Below, in pieces: positions 1-11,319 of a stretch of 64,000 nt of DNA (position 1 is its first letter; every line of letters begins with the position of its first letter). The position numbers were made by a program, and so were the translations under genes. Below the pieces are notes generated by a model, which was not told the DNA's origin, searched no databases, and worked only from the letters and a program-made list of their open reading frames with translations. The DNA lies in contig JAGMUV010000005.1 of NCBI GenBank assembly GCA_020744425.1, positions 4,278,001-4,342,000 of the forward strand, read 5' to 3'. The DNA comes from Dactylonectria macrodidyma (lineage: Eukaryota; Ascomycota; Sordariomycetes; Hypocreales; Nectriaceae).

Positions 1-2546
1 AAAGCCGGTAGCCTTCCGGAAGAGCTATCCGGCATGACCTTGAACAGCGTGGCAACCGCAAGTTATTCGCATGCACAGCTGAGGGATCGGAAACGGAGCA
101 CGCGGAAGATCAACCGGGGGAAGCGCCTCGCATTGTGCGAGTACCAAGCCTCGTCAAACGCCTCGATATTGGCAAGTTTCGCAAGGCATCCATTTCCGCG
201 ATACGACTCAGCGTGAGGCCTCAATCGGTGGATCTCGATGGACGATCCTGCGCGCGCGCACAGAACAGGTAAGGATGTGTCGAGTCATCTCGTGCATGTT
301 TTGGTGCCCGTCTGTCACTTCGTTTGTTTGGGACAGCAACTCGGCCAAGACGGAGCGGGCGACTTTCTCAGGACATACCGATATCTCCGTGTGGAAGTCC
401 TTCGTATGTCGGTATGGTAGTAGTGAGCGCTATGGGCGCGAAATGGATGTGATGAGAAAGCAACCAATGCAAAAGCAACCGTCTCATTGTCCATACCTAC
501 GTACCAACAATTACGACGTGAGGTAGTATTGGACACGGCAAGTGCCGGGGGCTTGAATCCGTTGGTGGGTCGTCACGCTACGAGAGGAAACATGGTGATA
601 TTGTCAAGACGTCTGTGACCTGTCTTTTTCTCTCATGCATCATCCCTTTGTTTCCTCACTCACTCGAAAAATGCCTGCTGCTGCTGCCAGCACGGTTCGG
701 GATATCTACTACTCCGTACAGTGCATGATTTAGTATGTACTATGTATGTAGTAATTGGCACTATCTCAATTGACTGCAAGACCAGCCCCTGGCCGTTGTT
801 TTAGCCCAGACCACAACCCCCTTCGATCTCAATGGTGATGCTTCGGCATTTCGGAACCCCTCCCCTTGGCGTCGAATGAGAGCTGGAGCAAGAAGATGGC
901 CCCAGCGGTGGTTACTATGTGCGTACGAAGGTCGAAGGGCGCTTTGAAACCCCTGGCCGCCATGATCCATGCGCGCCCACATCTCCAGATGGAAGAGCAG
1001 GTGTGAGCAGTGTCAAGAAGCAGGGCCAAGAAGGGTTCGATGGGCACAGATGACTCGAGGACGCTGAATCTTGGTTCTGTCGGCCGGAGGACATGCATCC
1101 TTGGTCACATTGGATTATTTCAACCCCAGCCAAGGTCGCATTGGATCATGGATGGATCCGATCGCCGTCGTCAGGCTTACGGGCAGATATTCCAGGGCAG
1201 GTAATCATCCAAGGCTCAGAGCACAGTGCACCGGTAAAGGTGAAACACTGTCTCGAAACATCCCCTTCCCCCCTCCACTTGCACTATTCTCGACCTAAAA
1301 CGTCCCTCCCACCCCCTTCTCATCGGTCTCAGTCTTCTCCTTGCCGACTTGGCATAGTTCTGTGTACATTTTCTACCGACGGCGAATCATCAATTGCATA
1401 GGGAATTGCCATTGCATGTCAACTCGACTAGCACGGGCGCCTTCAACAGCTGTGGCTTAATTCTTGCAGCATCACCACTAGGATGACTGACTTAACTACG
1501 TACCTGTTGCTTCCTTTTTCCTAATCCATGCTCAGGTGCGACTCCAATTCCTCCAGAAGCCACCCGAAACTTCAACGGTCCGTCAACGGTCTACAACGGC
1601 AACGGCCGAGTCAAAAGTCAGCCACCCAGTGAGGGCATCTGTCTCTCTCTCCCTCTCTTTGTCTTTGGCTACCTACCTACCTACGGTACGATATCACGAC
1701 ATCAAAAAAGCACTTCGACAAGACACACCCCAGCAAGGGATTCAATACGCACTCAAAACCCGCCATTCCAACCCTCCAAAATCAACCGACCAAGCGCTGT
1801 GCCGCACGCCTTTTGCAACTTTGCCCGTCTTCGCTCGCCTGAGCCTAGCCCCTGGTCCCGTTGTGCTCCCCATCCTGACCCATCCCGGCCCATTCCTGGC
1901 CCATTCTTGGGTTCCACCACCCGTCGCCTGTTCTGGTCCGCCCGTGTAAGGCAAAGCGAAGCAAACATCGATACTTACTCGCCTGGCTACTCCACGCCGC
2001 CCTCGGAGCCATCTGTGCCATTTCTAATCCTTCTCTCGCATTCTTCTTGCTGGAAACGTGAGCACAACTGTTCGCCCCCTCTCTGCTCTTTAATTGCTGC
2101 TCAACTAGCGCTCTCAACACGTCCTACACTCGACGCTCGGATCGTCGATCGTCGAAAGTCAACTCGGTCTGATCCCCTTCAACCGCCGCCAACCTCCTCG
2201 CTTCTGGCTGGCTTTGCCCTTCACCTATTCCTGTTGTCACAGCTAGAACAGTAACGTACGGGGCTTGAAATCCATCGCGTTTCCGCCTTCACTTCCACAG
2301 TGTCAACACCAAGCAAACAACTTGTCAACTCAATCCACGCCTGGCCGTCTGTTTTCGTGGGGTCTCTTCCTGCCCCCGTATGCAACCTCGCGTCTTCGTG
2401 CACCCACTCGTTTGGTTTGTTGTCCTCCCTAGAGGCCGTTAGACACTCAGTCATCATTCCGTCGCTCATCCCCGCAATCAATTTCTTCTCCTAGACTCGC
2501 CTTTTTCTAGTCTATCCATACCTGGAAGCTGTTCTCTCCGCCCATC
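1..2546. other. Intergenic region and pyrimidine-rich leader of the Zn2Cys6 gene
   Basis: No coding region can be supported here. The left 1.4 kb holds only short open frames on both strands with no recognisable protein character. From about 1500 to 2546 the plus strand becomes strongly C/T-rich with few purine runs. That is typical of the transcribed leader and core promoter of a filamentous-fungal gene, and it runs directly into the start codon at 2547. A TACCTACC-type tandem motif sits at about 1671-1684. Frames of up to 151 codons in the leader are Ser/Pro/Leu-rich by-products of the pyrimidine bias. Confidence 0.5.
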
Positions 2547-4634
2547 ATGGTGTACTGTGGCAAGCCATCGCGGGGCTGCCAGATGTGCAGAGCCCGAAGG
2601 ATCAAGGTGCGTGCGTACTGGATGGCTGCCAAATCAGTCCAATTCCAGGACATGAAAACTGGAGAGGCCAACTTAACTCGAATGCTCACCCCTTTCAGTG
2701 CGACGAGACAAAGCCCACCTGCAACCAGTGTGCCAAATCACGGAGGCAGTGTCCCGGTTACAAGGACGAGTTTGACTTGGTTTTCCGAAATGAAACCCAG
2801 GCCACTGAGAGACGAGCTCAAAGGGCCAACAAGAAAGCACTCGCACAGAAACAATCCAAGAGTGCTAGCCCGCAGGAAACCAACAAGACAGTCCCTTCGC
2901 CCAACCAAGTCCAGGTCCAGACTGTCATATCGACACTCAACCTCCCGCTAGATCAGCAAGCGACGTGCCATTTCATCTCCAATTTCGTCCTACTCCCTCG
3001 TTATGACAACACCCGTGGGTATTTGGAATTTGTCCTTCCCCTCCTTCAATCAGAGAACATTGCTCCTCATTTCAAGCTTGCCTTTGATGCTTGCGCCATT
3101 GCATCTCTCGGAAATCGAGTAGGCTCCGGGCACACATTTGAGGGGAAAGCTCTGGGCTATTACACCAAGGCACTTGCGGCGACTTTTACCGCCTTGAAAG
3201 ATCCGGAAGTCGCCACGACGGATTCCACATTAGCAGCTATCTTAATGCTGGGCTTGTTCGAGAATATCAGTGCCAAACAGCTAGGTACGCTGGCTTGGGG
3301 CTCCCACGTTGAGGGCGCCATCCAGCTCGTCAAAGCTAGAGGCAAAACCATATCACAAACCAAGATTGGCCTGGCCCTGTTCGTGGCAGTTCGGACCCAG
3401 ATGGTGAGTACATGATTTCCCCGCAACCACCGAGCGACCTACCCAAGAATCATATCTGACCATGGCACAGATCATTCACACTTTGACCTCTGGCAAGGCT
3501 CCGATAATGGGCGTGGAGTGGTGGATTGGTGACGCTGTCAAGAATCATTATGGTTCTGAATGCCAGAGACTCAACATCCGCACCGCAGAGCTTCGGTCCG
3601 AGGTCAATCGATTGATGACAACACTAGCTCGGAGTCCTGAAAACATTGAGCTACTGCTGGATATGATCCGGCGTTGCCAGTTGGTGGACCAAGCGCATGT
3701 TGCCTGGGACAGAGACCTGCCCGAATACTTCCGTTTCAAGTCGGTGGCCTGGGAGGATAACGTTCCCAACGGAAATTATGCCCTAGCAGAGGTCTTTCCC
3801 GGCCGTGTAGATGCGTATCAGGACCTGTGGGTTGCTAGTGTTTGGAACATGACGCGGTGCTCTCGCATTATCCTGGCCTCGCTGATCGTGCGCTGCGCCG
3901 CTTGGGTCTGCTCCCCTGTGGATTATCGAACCACGCCGGAGTATGCGACTTCTTCGCGGATGTGCGCCAATCTGATCACGGATATTATCGCTTCGGTCCC
4001 CTATCAGCTGGGCTGGTTTTCGAAGCGCAAGGAATTGCTGGAAATGGAACACCTCTCAACATTTGGATGTGGAGAGGAGGAAGCGCTTAAGGGTTTACCA
4101 GGATACTTCCTCACATGGCCACTCACATGCATCCAGGGGCAGGACTATACCACTGATGCTCAAAGGGCCTGGGTTAAGGGTCGGCTTCAGTACATTGGTA
4201 ACCATCTGGGTATCAGGTATGCCAACATGTTAAATCAGGTAAGCTCGCGACCCCTTTTAGTTCACCTTTTTTCCTTCACAACCATTTCCCCCCTTTTTCT
4301 TTCGAGTTTTTTTCTTCCCTCGTTTGAAGTTCAGGACTCACGCAATGGTCAGCTCAATCTTCGGGTCCCCTCGATGCTTATCCGGCGGGATGGGCTGATG
4401 GCAAACCCATATCCAATGGCCCACAACTTCGAGAAGTTGATGTCGGCAAGATCCGCCCCACCATCCCAAGGATATTCCATGAATCCGATCCAACAGCGGG
4501 AGGCAATGCAAAAGGCCCAACTAGAGCGAGAGAAGACCGATCTCATCATCAAAGCTATGGGCTCTGATGGTCAACTCGATCAGAAAGCTGTCGCTACCTG
4601 GTTGCAGGTTCGGAGTGCTGCTTTAGGACCTTGA
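2547..4634 (+). CDS. Zn(II)2Cys6 fungal transcription regulator
   Basis: This predicted nuclear DNA-binding regulator has about 610 residues. I read four coding exons: 2547-2606, 2699-3403, 3471-4238 and 4335-4634, all joined in phase 0. The N-terminus carries a full binuclear zinc cluster: C11-x2-C14-x6-C21-x6-C28-x2-C31-x6-C38, with the basic stretch RARRIK between the second and third Cys. The first intron falls exactly between K20 and C21, so the cluster exists only after splicing. A basic, Gln/Ser-rich linker follows (about residues 50-90), then a long helical region resembling the fungal-specific activator domain of the family. Intron 3 (96 nt) is a multiple of three and lacks stops, so unspliced RNA would still read through. 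Targets cannot be deduced from sequence. I am confident of the family, and moderately confident of the C-terminal exon. Confidence 0.85.
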
Positions 4635-5480
4635 CCTGTCAGCGCAAGCACGCGAGCTCATGTGACCAATAGTACATCAAGGGAATGGCAGTCGGTATCT
4701 CGATTATATTCCGCGATTGCTGGAATTCATGAATGGTGAAGGAATGGATGGATTATATTCCCAGGATGGCGGCTTAATTTGGGCCCCTTAGCATTCGGAC
4801 ACAAGATGCAGGTATACGGCTAGATGCCGCGAGCGTCCCGATGCTATGAGGACATGTCTTATTTTACGCCCATAGCCTAGCTCATAATGCTATGAGGGTT
4901 ACGGGTTCATGGAATGGATGATTGAATGTTATTTCTAGCCCTGGACGCTGGGACGATCTCGTATTAGAACATGCATGCATATCTAGGTTGAATGTATTAG
5001 ACTTAGTAAGACTTGGCATCACATCTAAACTGAAATCTAAAAACTGTTACTTGTAGCAAATTAAACGCCTATAATAGTATTGCCTCTTTACGATAGCATG
5101 TGGTGGAAGTATGAAGGAAGTTCCAAGGCTTGACGCCGGTGAGGTGTGATTGCACGTATATCATAAAAGGTCATGACCCGTAACTATCAAGAGTACCACG
5201 CAGTGATGGTGGGCCCAAAGTGAAGCCCAAACCCCGAGGTCAACGCCTAACACGCTTAATAAATTAGGGCTGCTCCCCTAGTATTCAAGTCATAGTTCCT
5301 GGCCATGAATATGGCCAGCGCGTTGCTCTTGAGCCGTCCTCGACCCTCGTCCTCAAGTCCCTTGCCTAGCCGCGGGCTGCGCCTATCTCACAACGGGGTA
5401 TTGATAAGGATCGGTTCGCGGAGGTATGCATATTCAGGTCGTGCCGTCATTGAAGCGGATAGGTGCGAGGGGTGATAGGT
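4635..5480. other. Intergenic, convergent 3' flanks
   Basis: This A/T-richer stretch lies between the stop codons of the Zn2Cys6 gene (+) and the small membrane protein gene (-). It presumably holds both 3' UTRs and poly(A) sites. I see no gene, structured RNA or repeat in it. Confidence 0.5.
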
Positions 5481-5986
5481 TCACTTGTGCTTCTTGCTGT
5501 TGATTGATGTTAATGGCTTGGTGTCTGGCAAATAGTTGATTGAAAGAGAGGCGAGAGGTGCAAGATTGGGGGGAAGTGAACAGCCATCTGTAAGGCGGAA
5601 AAGGAACCAATTTAATATGCGGGTGACGAACCTGTCTGTCTTTTTGTTGTTTTCGGCATTCGGGTTGCCGAGATTCCACGCCTTGACAACCCAGCTCTGA
5701 GTGGCGTCGACGTAGTTCTCGTTCTTCATTTGCTTGACGCCGACGCGCATACCATCCTTGGTGAAGACGACATTCTTCTTGCCCATACGCTCGGAGGCCG
5801 TCTCCTGGATCTTGGCGGCGCTGAGGTAGACTTGGTAACCCACCCAGCTTCCAGCGCCGATAATGACGAAGAAGATGAGGAGAGGGAGGACTTGGCTGCG
5901 GTAGAGGGTCAGTTGGGGTGGTTCTTGCGGCGCAGAGGCGCCTGTGAGAGGAACAGGTAGCTAGCGCACCTGAGGGCAGAGGCCAT
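5481..5986 (-). CDS. Small single-pass membrane protein, conserved-looking, function unknown
   Basis: I assembled a 98-aa protein from three exons on the minus strand: 5986-5970 (17 nt), 5895-5632 and 5496-5481 (16 nt). Start is ATG at 5986 in a good context (ACCATGG). Residues about 7-30 form one hydrophobic segment (VLPLLIFFVIIGAGSW), followed by a hydrophilic domain rich in Lys, Asn and Gln. The protein ends in a basic tail, SKKHK. The last intron has a clear branch-like TTAAC 12 nt before its AG and a less usual GTTCGT donor. Without that splice the frame stays open to the same stop, adding about 45 residues. The terminal exon is therefore the least certain part. The body reads like a conserved fungal protein, but I do not recognise its function. 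A membrane-anchored protein with its C-terminal domain on one side is all that can be said. Confidence 0.7.
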
Positions 5987-8352
5987 GGTCGAGAGGCTTG
6001 AGTATGGATCGTAGGAGGTTGCAGATGAAGTGGTCGCTATGGTCGTTGCTCGTCGATCGCAGGGTTTAGGTGTCGCGCGTGGAGTGTCTCAGGATGAAGC
6101 GAGGGTAGATTGGAAGTAAAAGCAGCGTAGTGATATAATAGGGTAACTAGGAGGCCGTTTGATTTAAGGAAGAGAAAGTTCTTAAGACACCAAGAAAGAA
6201 GGAGACTCCGTTACTACGGTTGGCGCACAAAAGGGGAGAATGAGGAGGGAACGCAACAAGATCACCGAAGGACGAGGGGGCTTGCATTATAATGGATTTT
6301 CGTCTGCCTTCAGGTTTCTTGTCGCAGTTGCGTAAGTAGGGCGCACTGGGGGACCAATACTGCAGCTGCTACTGCAACCATGTAAACCTGGACCCAACTA
6401 AAGTACCTACCTGAATGTACTGTACTCACCCAAGTACTGTACTTGGCCAGCACGAGACCCTCTGAAGTCCAGAGGTTGGTTCATCCGATGCCCACCAAGC
6501 CCACCCAAGTGCCAACCCAAGTCCCCTAAAAGTCCCCTCCAATGTGGACCACTGACTTGCAGAAAAGCCCAGCGGCCGCGCTCAGGCCGAGGCTGATATC
6601 GACCTGTAACTTAGCGGCAAATCCCCTTACGACCCTTCCGACTGGATTGGCTTACTGGTGGTGGAAACAAGTCCAGGGACCTTGCTGGGGCTCCCTAGAC
6701 TGCCGAGTCTCTACCCACCAGGTAATTACGAAGTACACAACGATGCTGAAGGCAGATGTCTTCTGACGTTGTTGGGCTGGTTGCTGAGGCTGAGTCGCTG
6801 TGGCCCGCTGGCGGTGCGGTACAATGCGTGGCAGCTGGGGCGCTGCTTGAGCGAGATGAAGGGATCGACGAGGTAAGAACCCCGAGTCTGTGTGCAACAT
6901 GTGATGTGATGAGATTGGATGAACTTGGCCTTGAGTGAAAATCGGTGCCATTATAGAGTCGAGGAAGGCTACGCATGCGTAGGACATGTGGCTGTTTGGT
7001 TTGCTACTGCTACAAGTGTGACTAGCCCGCACTGGCTGGTGAGAACATGTGGTGAGGACATGCGGTGATGAGGGCATGTGAAAAAGATACCCTCTGCCAA
7101 GAACTACCTATATGCGTATTATGCTAGGTATGATCTATCGACAAATCGTTAGAACCATCGATGAGAACTTTGGTATCAAAGATTTCCAGCTTGACATTGC
7201 GCACTGTGCCCTAACGCGCCGTCCCGCGCTGACATCCATGGCTTGCGGAGATCTCGTTCGTTTCGACTCCTGTTCATCTCCCTGTCCATCCTCCCTTGTA
7301 CAGTACATCCGTAATCGGTACGTACTACTCCGTACCAAAGTCCAAATTCCGAGAGAGTGGGGTGGCCTGCACGTAACACCACCGCCATCGTTGGGGCTTT
7401 CAGCTGGTGGCCAGGGGCGAAGTTGATGGATTCGTTCACAGCCCTGTGGCCACAGGTCGGTCTTTTATGGTCGGGGCCACCTGGCTAAGGGCCATGATCG
7501 ATCTCGCCTTGCTTCTCCGCCTTTGGCTTCTAAAGGCATAGTGGTCTAGAAGCAATTCGGCCGAGATCAACCGGGCTGGATCGATCCAAGGAACCCCCAA
7601 CCAAAATGAGGAATGCGGGATCAATGGTATTCCCGCTGCCGGGCGGTCAAGGGAGGATCCCTGTGGCTGGTGTCGTCGCTGGCCAGCTTGGCCTGTACTG
7701 AATGCGGCATGTGAGCACCAGCCACTGAATCTTTTGCTGTCAAACTCGACTCCCCCGCAACGACACGTGCTAAATTGAAGAGGGCATCCGTCTAGGTTTG
7801 GTTTGTGTGATTCTGTCTTTGTTTCTTCTTCTTTTCCATCTTCACTCAAATTACTATGTAGCAGCTAATTGACTAGTTCATCCGTCCCGTTCAAGTTTGA
7901 ATCATCTCTACCCGAGTTGTTGAATGCCGTACACTCTCTCCTCATTTGTTGTGGCGGTTGTAGTCAACGGGTGCCCAGACTGGACAGCAAAGCACCCCTC
8001 CTTTTGTGTGGCGCGGCGGCGAGCTGTGGCGGTGTCCACTTGGAAAAGGCCAGACTGCAACCCGACCAGCCAGATGTCGAGTCGCCTCTGAGCTCACCAT
8101 CACCGACCACCGACCGCCAACCAACTCCATCCTCATCTCATCCCGGTCCAACACCCATTCGACCTCGACCTGGGACTTGGACTCGGTGTCTCGCTCCTCC
8201 TCTCCTCCCCTCCGTCCCCCCCCGCTCAGGTTCAGGCCTGCACCCGCTGCAGCTTCGTCTCGCCGGTCCTTCGGCCCACCGACTGTCCGCCCTCACGAAT
8301 CCCATCTCGTTCCCTTGCCTCGAGTGCGCCGAAGCTCCGCCGTATTTCCATC
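5987..8352. other. Intergenic, divergent promoter region of the small membrane protein gene and SEC24
   Basis: Two genes transcribed away from each other bound this 2.4-kb stretch. The right part (about 8050-8352) is C-rich and C/T-rich and looks like the SEC24 leader. Alternating GTACTGTACT-like and TACCTACC motifs occur near 6400-6445. Several frames of 60-141 codons exist on both strands (for example 7436-7849, minus), but none shows a recognisable domain, convincing splice continuation or protein-like composition. Confidence 0.45.
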
Positions 8353-11319
8353 ATGGCGTCTCCTCCTCCGCCAGGCGAAAACTACGGCGGCTTCCAAGAC
8401 CAGAACTTCCAAGGGTATGCCAACGATGAACAAGCCGCCCAGCAAGGCTACGAAGACCCAGCTGCGATCCAGCAGCAGGCTGCACACAAGAAGAAGAAGC
8501 GAGGATATGCCGCCCAGGCCTTCGAGGTTGGCAGCGGTGCCAATGCTACCGTAGGTGGTCAGCCACTCGGCACACCTCAAGCTTTCGGCGCGTCCCAGCC
8601 CGATCCCGCATACGGAGGCTATGCTCAACCCGACCCTCAACAAGCCGCCGGCCAGGGATACCAGCAGTTCTCTCAAGGATACGGCGCGCAGCAGCCTCCC
8701 GCTGCCCAGGCGCCGGCCTATGGCGGTTATCAGGCACCCGATCAGGGATACGCCGCTCCGGGCGCTCCTCAGCCCGCACCCGGAGCTCCGGCCGTCGGCG
8801 GCATCACCCAGGGTATGGGCGGCATGAACTTGGGTGGCCAGGCTCAGCAGCCGCAGGCCACGCCGCAGGCTCGCCCTGTTGCTCTCAACCAGCTTTATCC
8901 CACGGATCTCCTGGGCCAACCTTTCAATGTTGCTGAACTGGACTTCCCTCCGCCCCCGATTATTCTTCCTCCCAACGTGAGTCAACTACGTCATGTCAAG
9001 ACGGCAACCGACTGTTAACATGCACTTCAGACAAGCGTGACCCCGTCGCCCGATGCTAACTGCTCCCCACGATACTTCCGCTCGACTCTCAATGCGGTCC
9101 CCACCACCAACTCCCTCCTAAAGAAGTCCAAGCTGCCCCTTGCGCTCGTCATTCAGCCCTACGGTTCCCTCCACGACGATGAGGACCCCGTGCCGGTTGT
9201 CCAAGACCAAGTCATCTCCCGCTGCCGACGATGCAGGACATACATCAACCCTTACGTCACCTTCTTGGATCAGGGACACCGCTGGAGGTGTAACATGTGC
9301 AACCTAACCAACGATGTTCCCCAGGCCTTTGATTGGGATGCGGCCGCTCAGCAGAGTGTCAACCGATGGGAACGACCCGAGCTAAACCACGCTGTAGTTG
9401 AGTTCGTCGCACCCCAGGAGTACATGGTCCGTCCCCCGCAGCCCCTGATCTACCTCTTCTGCTTCGACGTGAGCTACGCTGCCGACTCAACTGGCCTGCT
9501 TGCCACCATGGCCCGTACCATTCTGGATAGCCTTAACAGGATACCCAATGCGGATCGGCGCACTCGTTTGGGTTTCCTCGCCGTCGATTCTAGCCTCCAC
9601 TACTTCTCAATCCCCAAGGACTCAGACGAGAATGGTGAGACCAACATGCTAGTGATTAGTGACCTCGACGAGCCCTTCCTACCCATCCCCGCCGACCTCC
9701 TGGTTCCTCTGTCTGAAAGCCGCCAGAGCATCGAGACCTTTCTCCAGAAGCTTCCCAACATGTTCCAGAACAACCAAAGCAATGGATCTGCCATGGGACC
9801 GGCCCTCCGCGCTTCTCATAAGCTCATCTCATCTCTCGGCGGCAAGATTGTGGTCCTAACCGCGTCATTGCCCAACGTGGGCGTCGGTAAGCTGGATATG
9901 CGGGAGGACAAGAAGCTACTAGGCACCTCCAAGGAGGGCAGTCTCCTCCAGACGGCCAACAGCTTCTATAAGAGCTTTGCTGTCGAGTGCTCTAAGAGCC
10001 AGGTCTCGATCGACATGTTCCTCTTCTCTTCTCAGTACCAGGACGTGGCCTCGCTTAGCAACCTCCCCAGGTATACTGGAGGTCAAACGTGGTTCTACCC
10101 CGGCTGGCACGGGTCGCGGCCAGAAGATGCCCTGAAGTTTGCATCAGAGTTCAGCGACTACCTTTCGTCCGAGATCGGCCTCGAGGCTGTCCTTCGAGTC
10201 CGCGCCACCAGCGGCCTACGCATGAACACTTTTTACGGCAATTTCTTCAACCGCAGCTCAGATCTCTGTGCCTTCCCCGCCTTCCCTCGTGATCAGTGCT
10301 ACGTGGTGGAGGTGGCTATCGATGAGAACATCAACAAGAATGTCATCTGCCTCCAGGCTGCCGTTCTGCACACGACTTGCAATGGTGAGCGTCGCATCCG
10401 TGTCATGACGTTGGCTCTCCCTACCACCACAAACCTGTCCGACATGTACGCTTCCGCGGATCAATGTGCCATCGCCACCTATTTCAGCCACAAGGCCGTT
10501 GAACGCACCCTGTCTAGTGGATTGGACGCTGCTCGGGATGCGCTGCAGAGCAAGCTCACTGAGCTTCTCCAGACCTTCAAGAAGGAACTGGCGGGTGGAA
10601 GTATGGGTGGTGGCCTGCAGTTCCCAGCCAACCTTCGCGGCCTTCCCCTCCTCTTCCTGGGTCTGATCAAGAACGTTGGTCTGCGGAAGTCATCCCAAAT
10701 CCCCTCGGACATTCGATCTGCTGCTCTCTGCCTTCTCTCCACTCTCCCTGTGCCACTTCTGATGCGTTATATCTACCCCAGGCTCTACTCTCTTCATGAC
10801 ATGCCTGACAACGCCGGAACCCCGGATGCGGAGACTGGTCAGATCGTGCTGCCACCAGCCCTAAACCTGTCTTCGGAGAAATTTGTTCCCTACGGCCTGT
10901 ACTTAATCGATGATGGCCAGACTCAGTTCTTGTGGGTTGGACGCGATGCGGTACCGCAGCTCATCCTAGACGTGTTTGGCGTCGAGGACCGAGCTCAGCT
11001 CGCTGTTGGCAAGGGCCGTGTCCCGGAGCTGGAGAGCGACTTCAACGAGCGGGTGCGCGCTGTTGTCCAGAAGAGCCGAGACTACAAGTCACTGGGGGTT
11101 GGAAGCATCATTGTGCCGCACCTGTACATTGTACGAGAAGATGGCGAGCCTAGCCTGAAGCTGTGGGCACAGACACTGTTGGTGGAAGACCGGGCAGACC
11201 AAGGCATGAGCGCAGGTCAATGGTTGGGCATGATGCGAGAAAAGGTTTGTTGATCCATGGTTCCGGATGATTCACTTGAACATACAGGCTAACGTGTGCA
11301 TGTGTAGGTTGTTCAGTAG
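8353..11319 (+). CDS. SEC24: COPII coat cargo-adaptor subunit Sec24
   Basis: Sec24 pairs with Sec23 in the inner COPII coat and selects cargo for ER-to-Golgi vesicles. I read three exons: 8353-8976, 9031-11244 and 11308-11319, giving about 949 residues, in line with the family. Residues 1-205 are a low-complexity Gln/Gly/Ala/Pro/Tyr-rich arm. The Sec23/Sec24 zinc finger is visible as C273-x2-C276 and C295-x2-C298. It is followed by the trunk domain (from about residue 345, [17 protein letters not shown]), the beta-sandwich and helical regions, and a C-terminal gelsolin-like domain (about 840-920, [15 protein letters not shown]). The final coding exon holds only Val-Val-Gln and the stop. If the last intron were retained, the protein would end two residues after the lysine at 11242-11244 (a Val and a Cys), so the C-terminus changes little. 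ATG at 8353 is in the context ATCATGGCG. Confidence 0.95.

Noticed and set aside
1536..2254. Two overlapping leader frames of 137 and 151 codons
   Set aside because: Both are by-products of the pyrimidine-rich leader of the Zn2Cys6 gene and are Ser/Pro/Leu-rich without structure.
7436..7849. 137-codon minus-strand frame upstream of SEC24
   Set aside because: No conserved block, no intron signals linking other exons, and position within a promoter region.
8293..8985. 230-codon minus-strand frame opposite the SEC24 arm
   Set aside because: It mirrors the repetitive GC-rich coding sequence and has no independent features.
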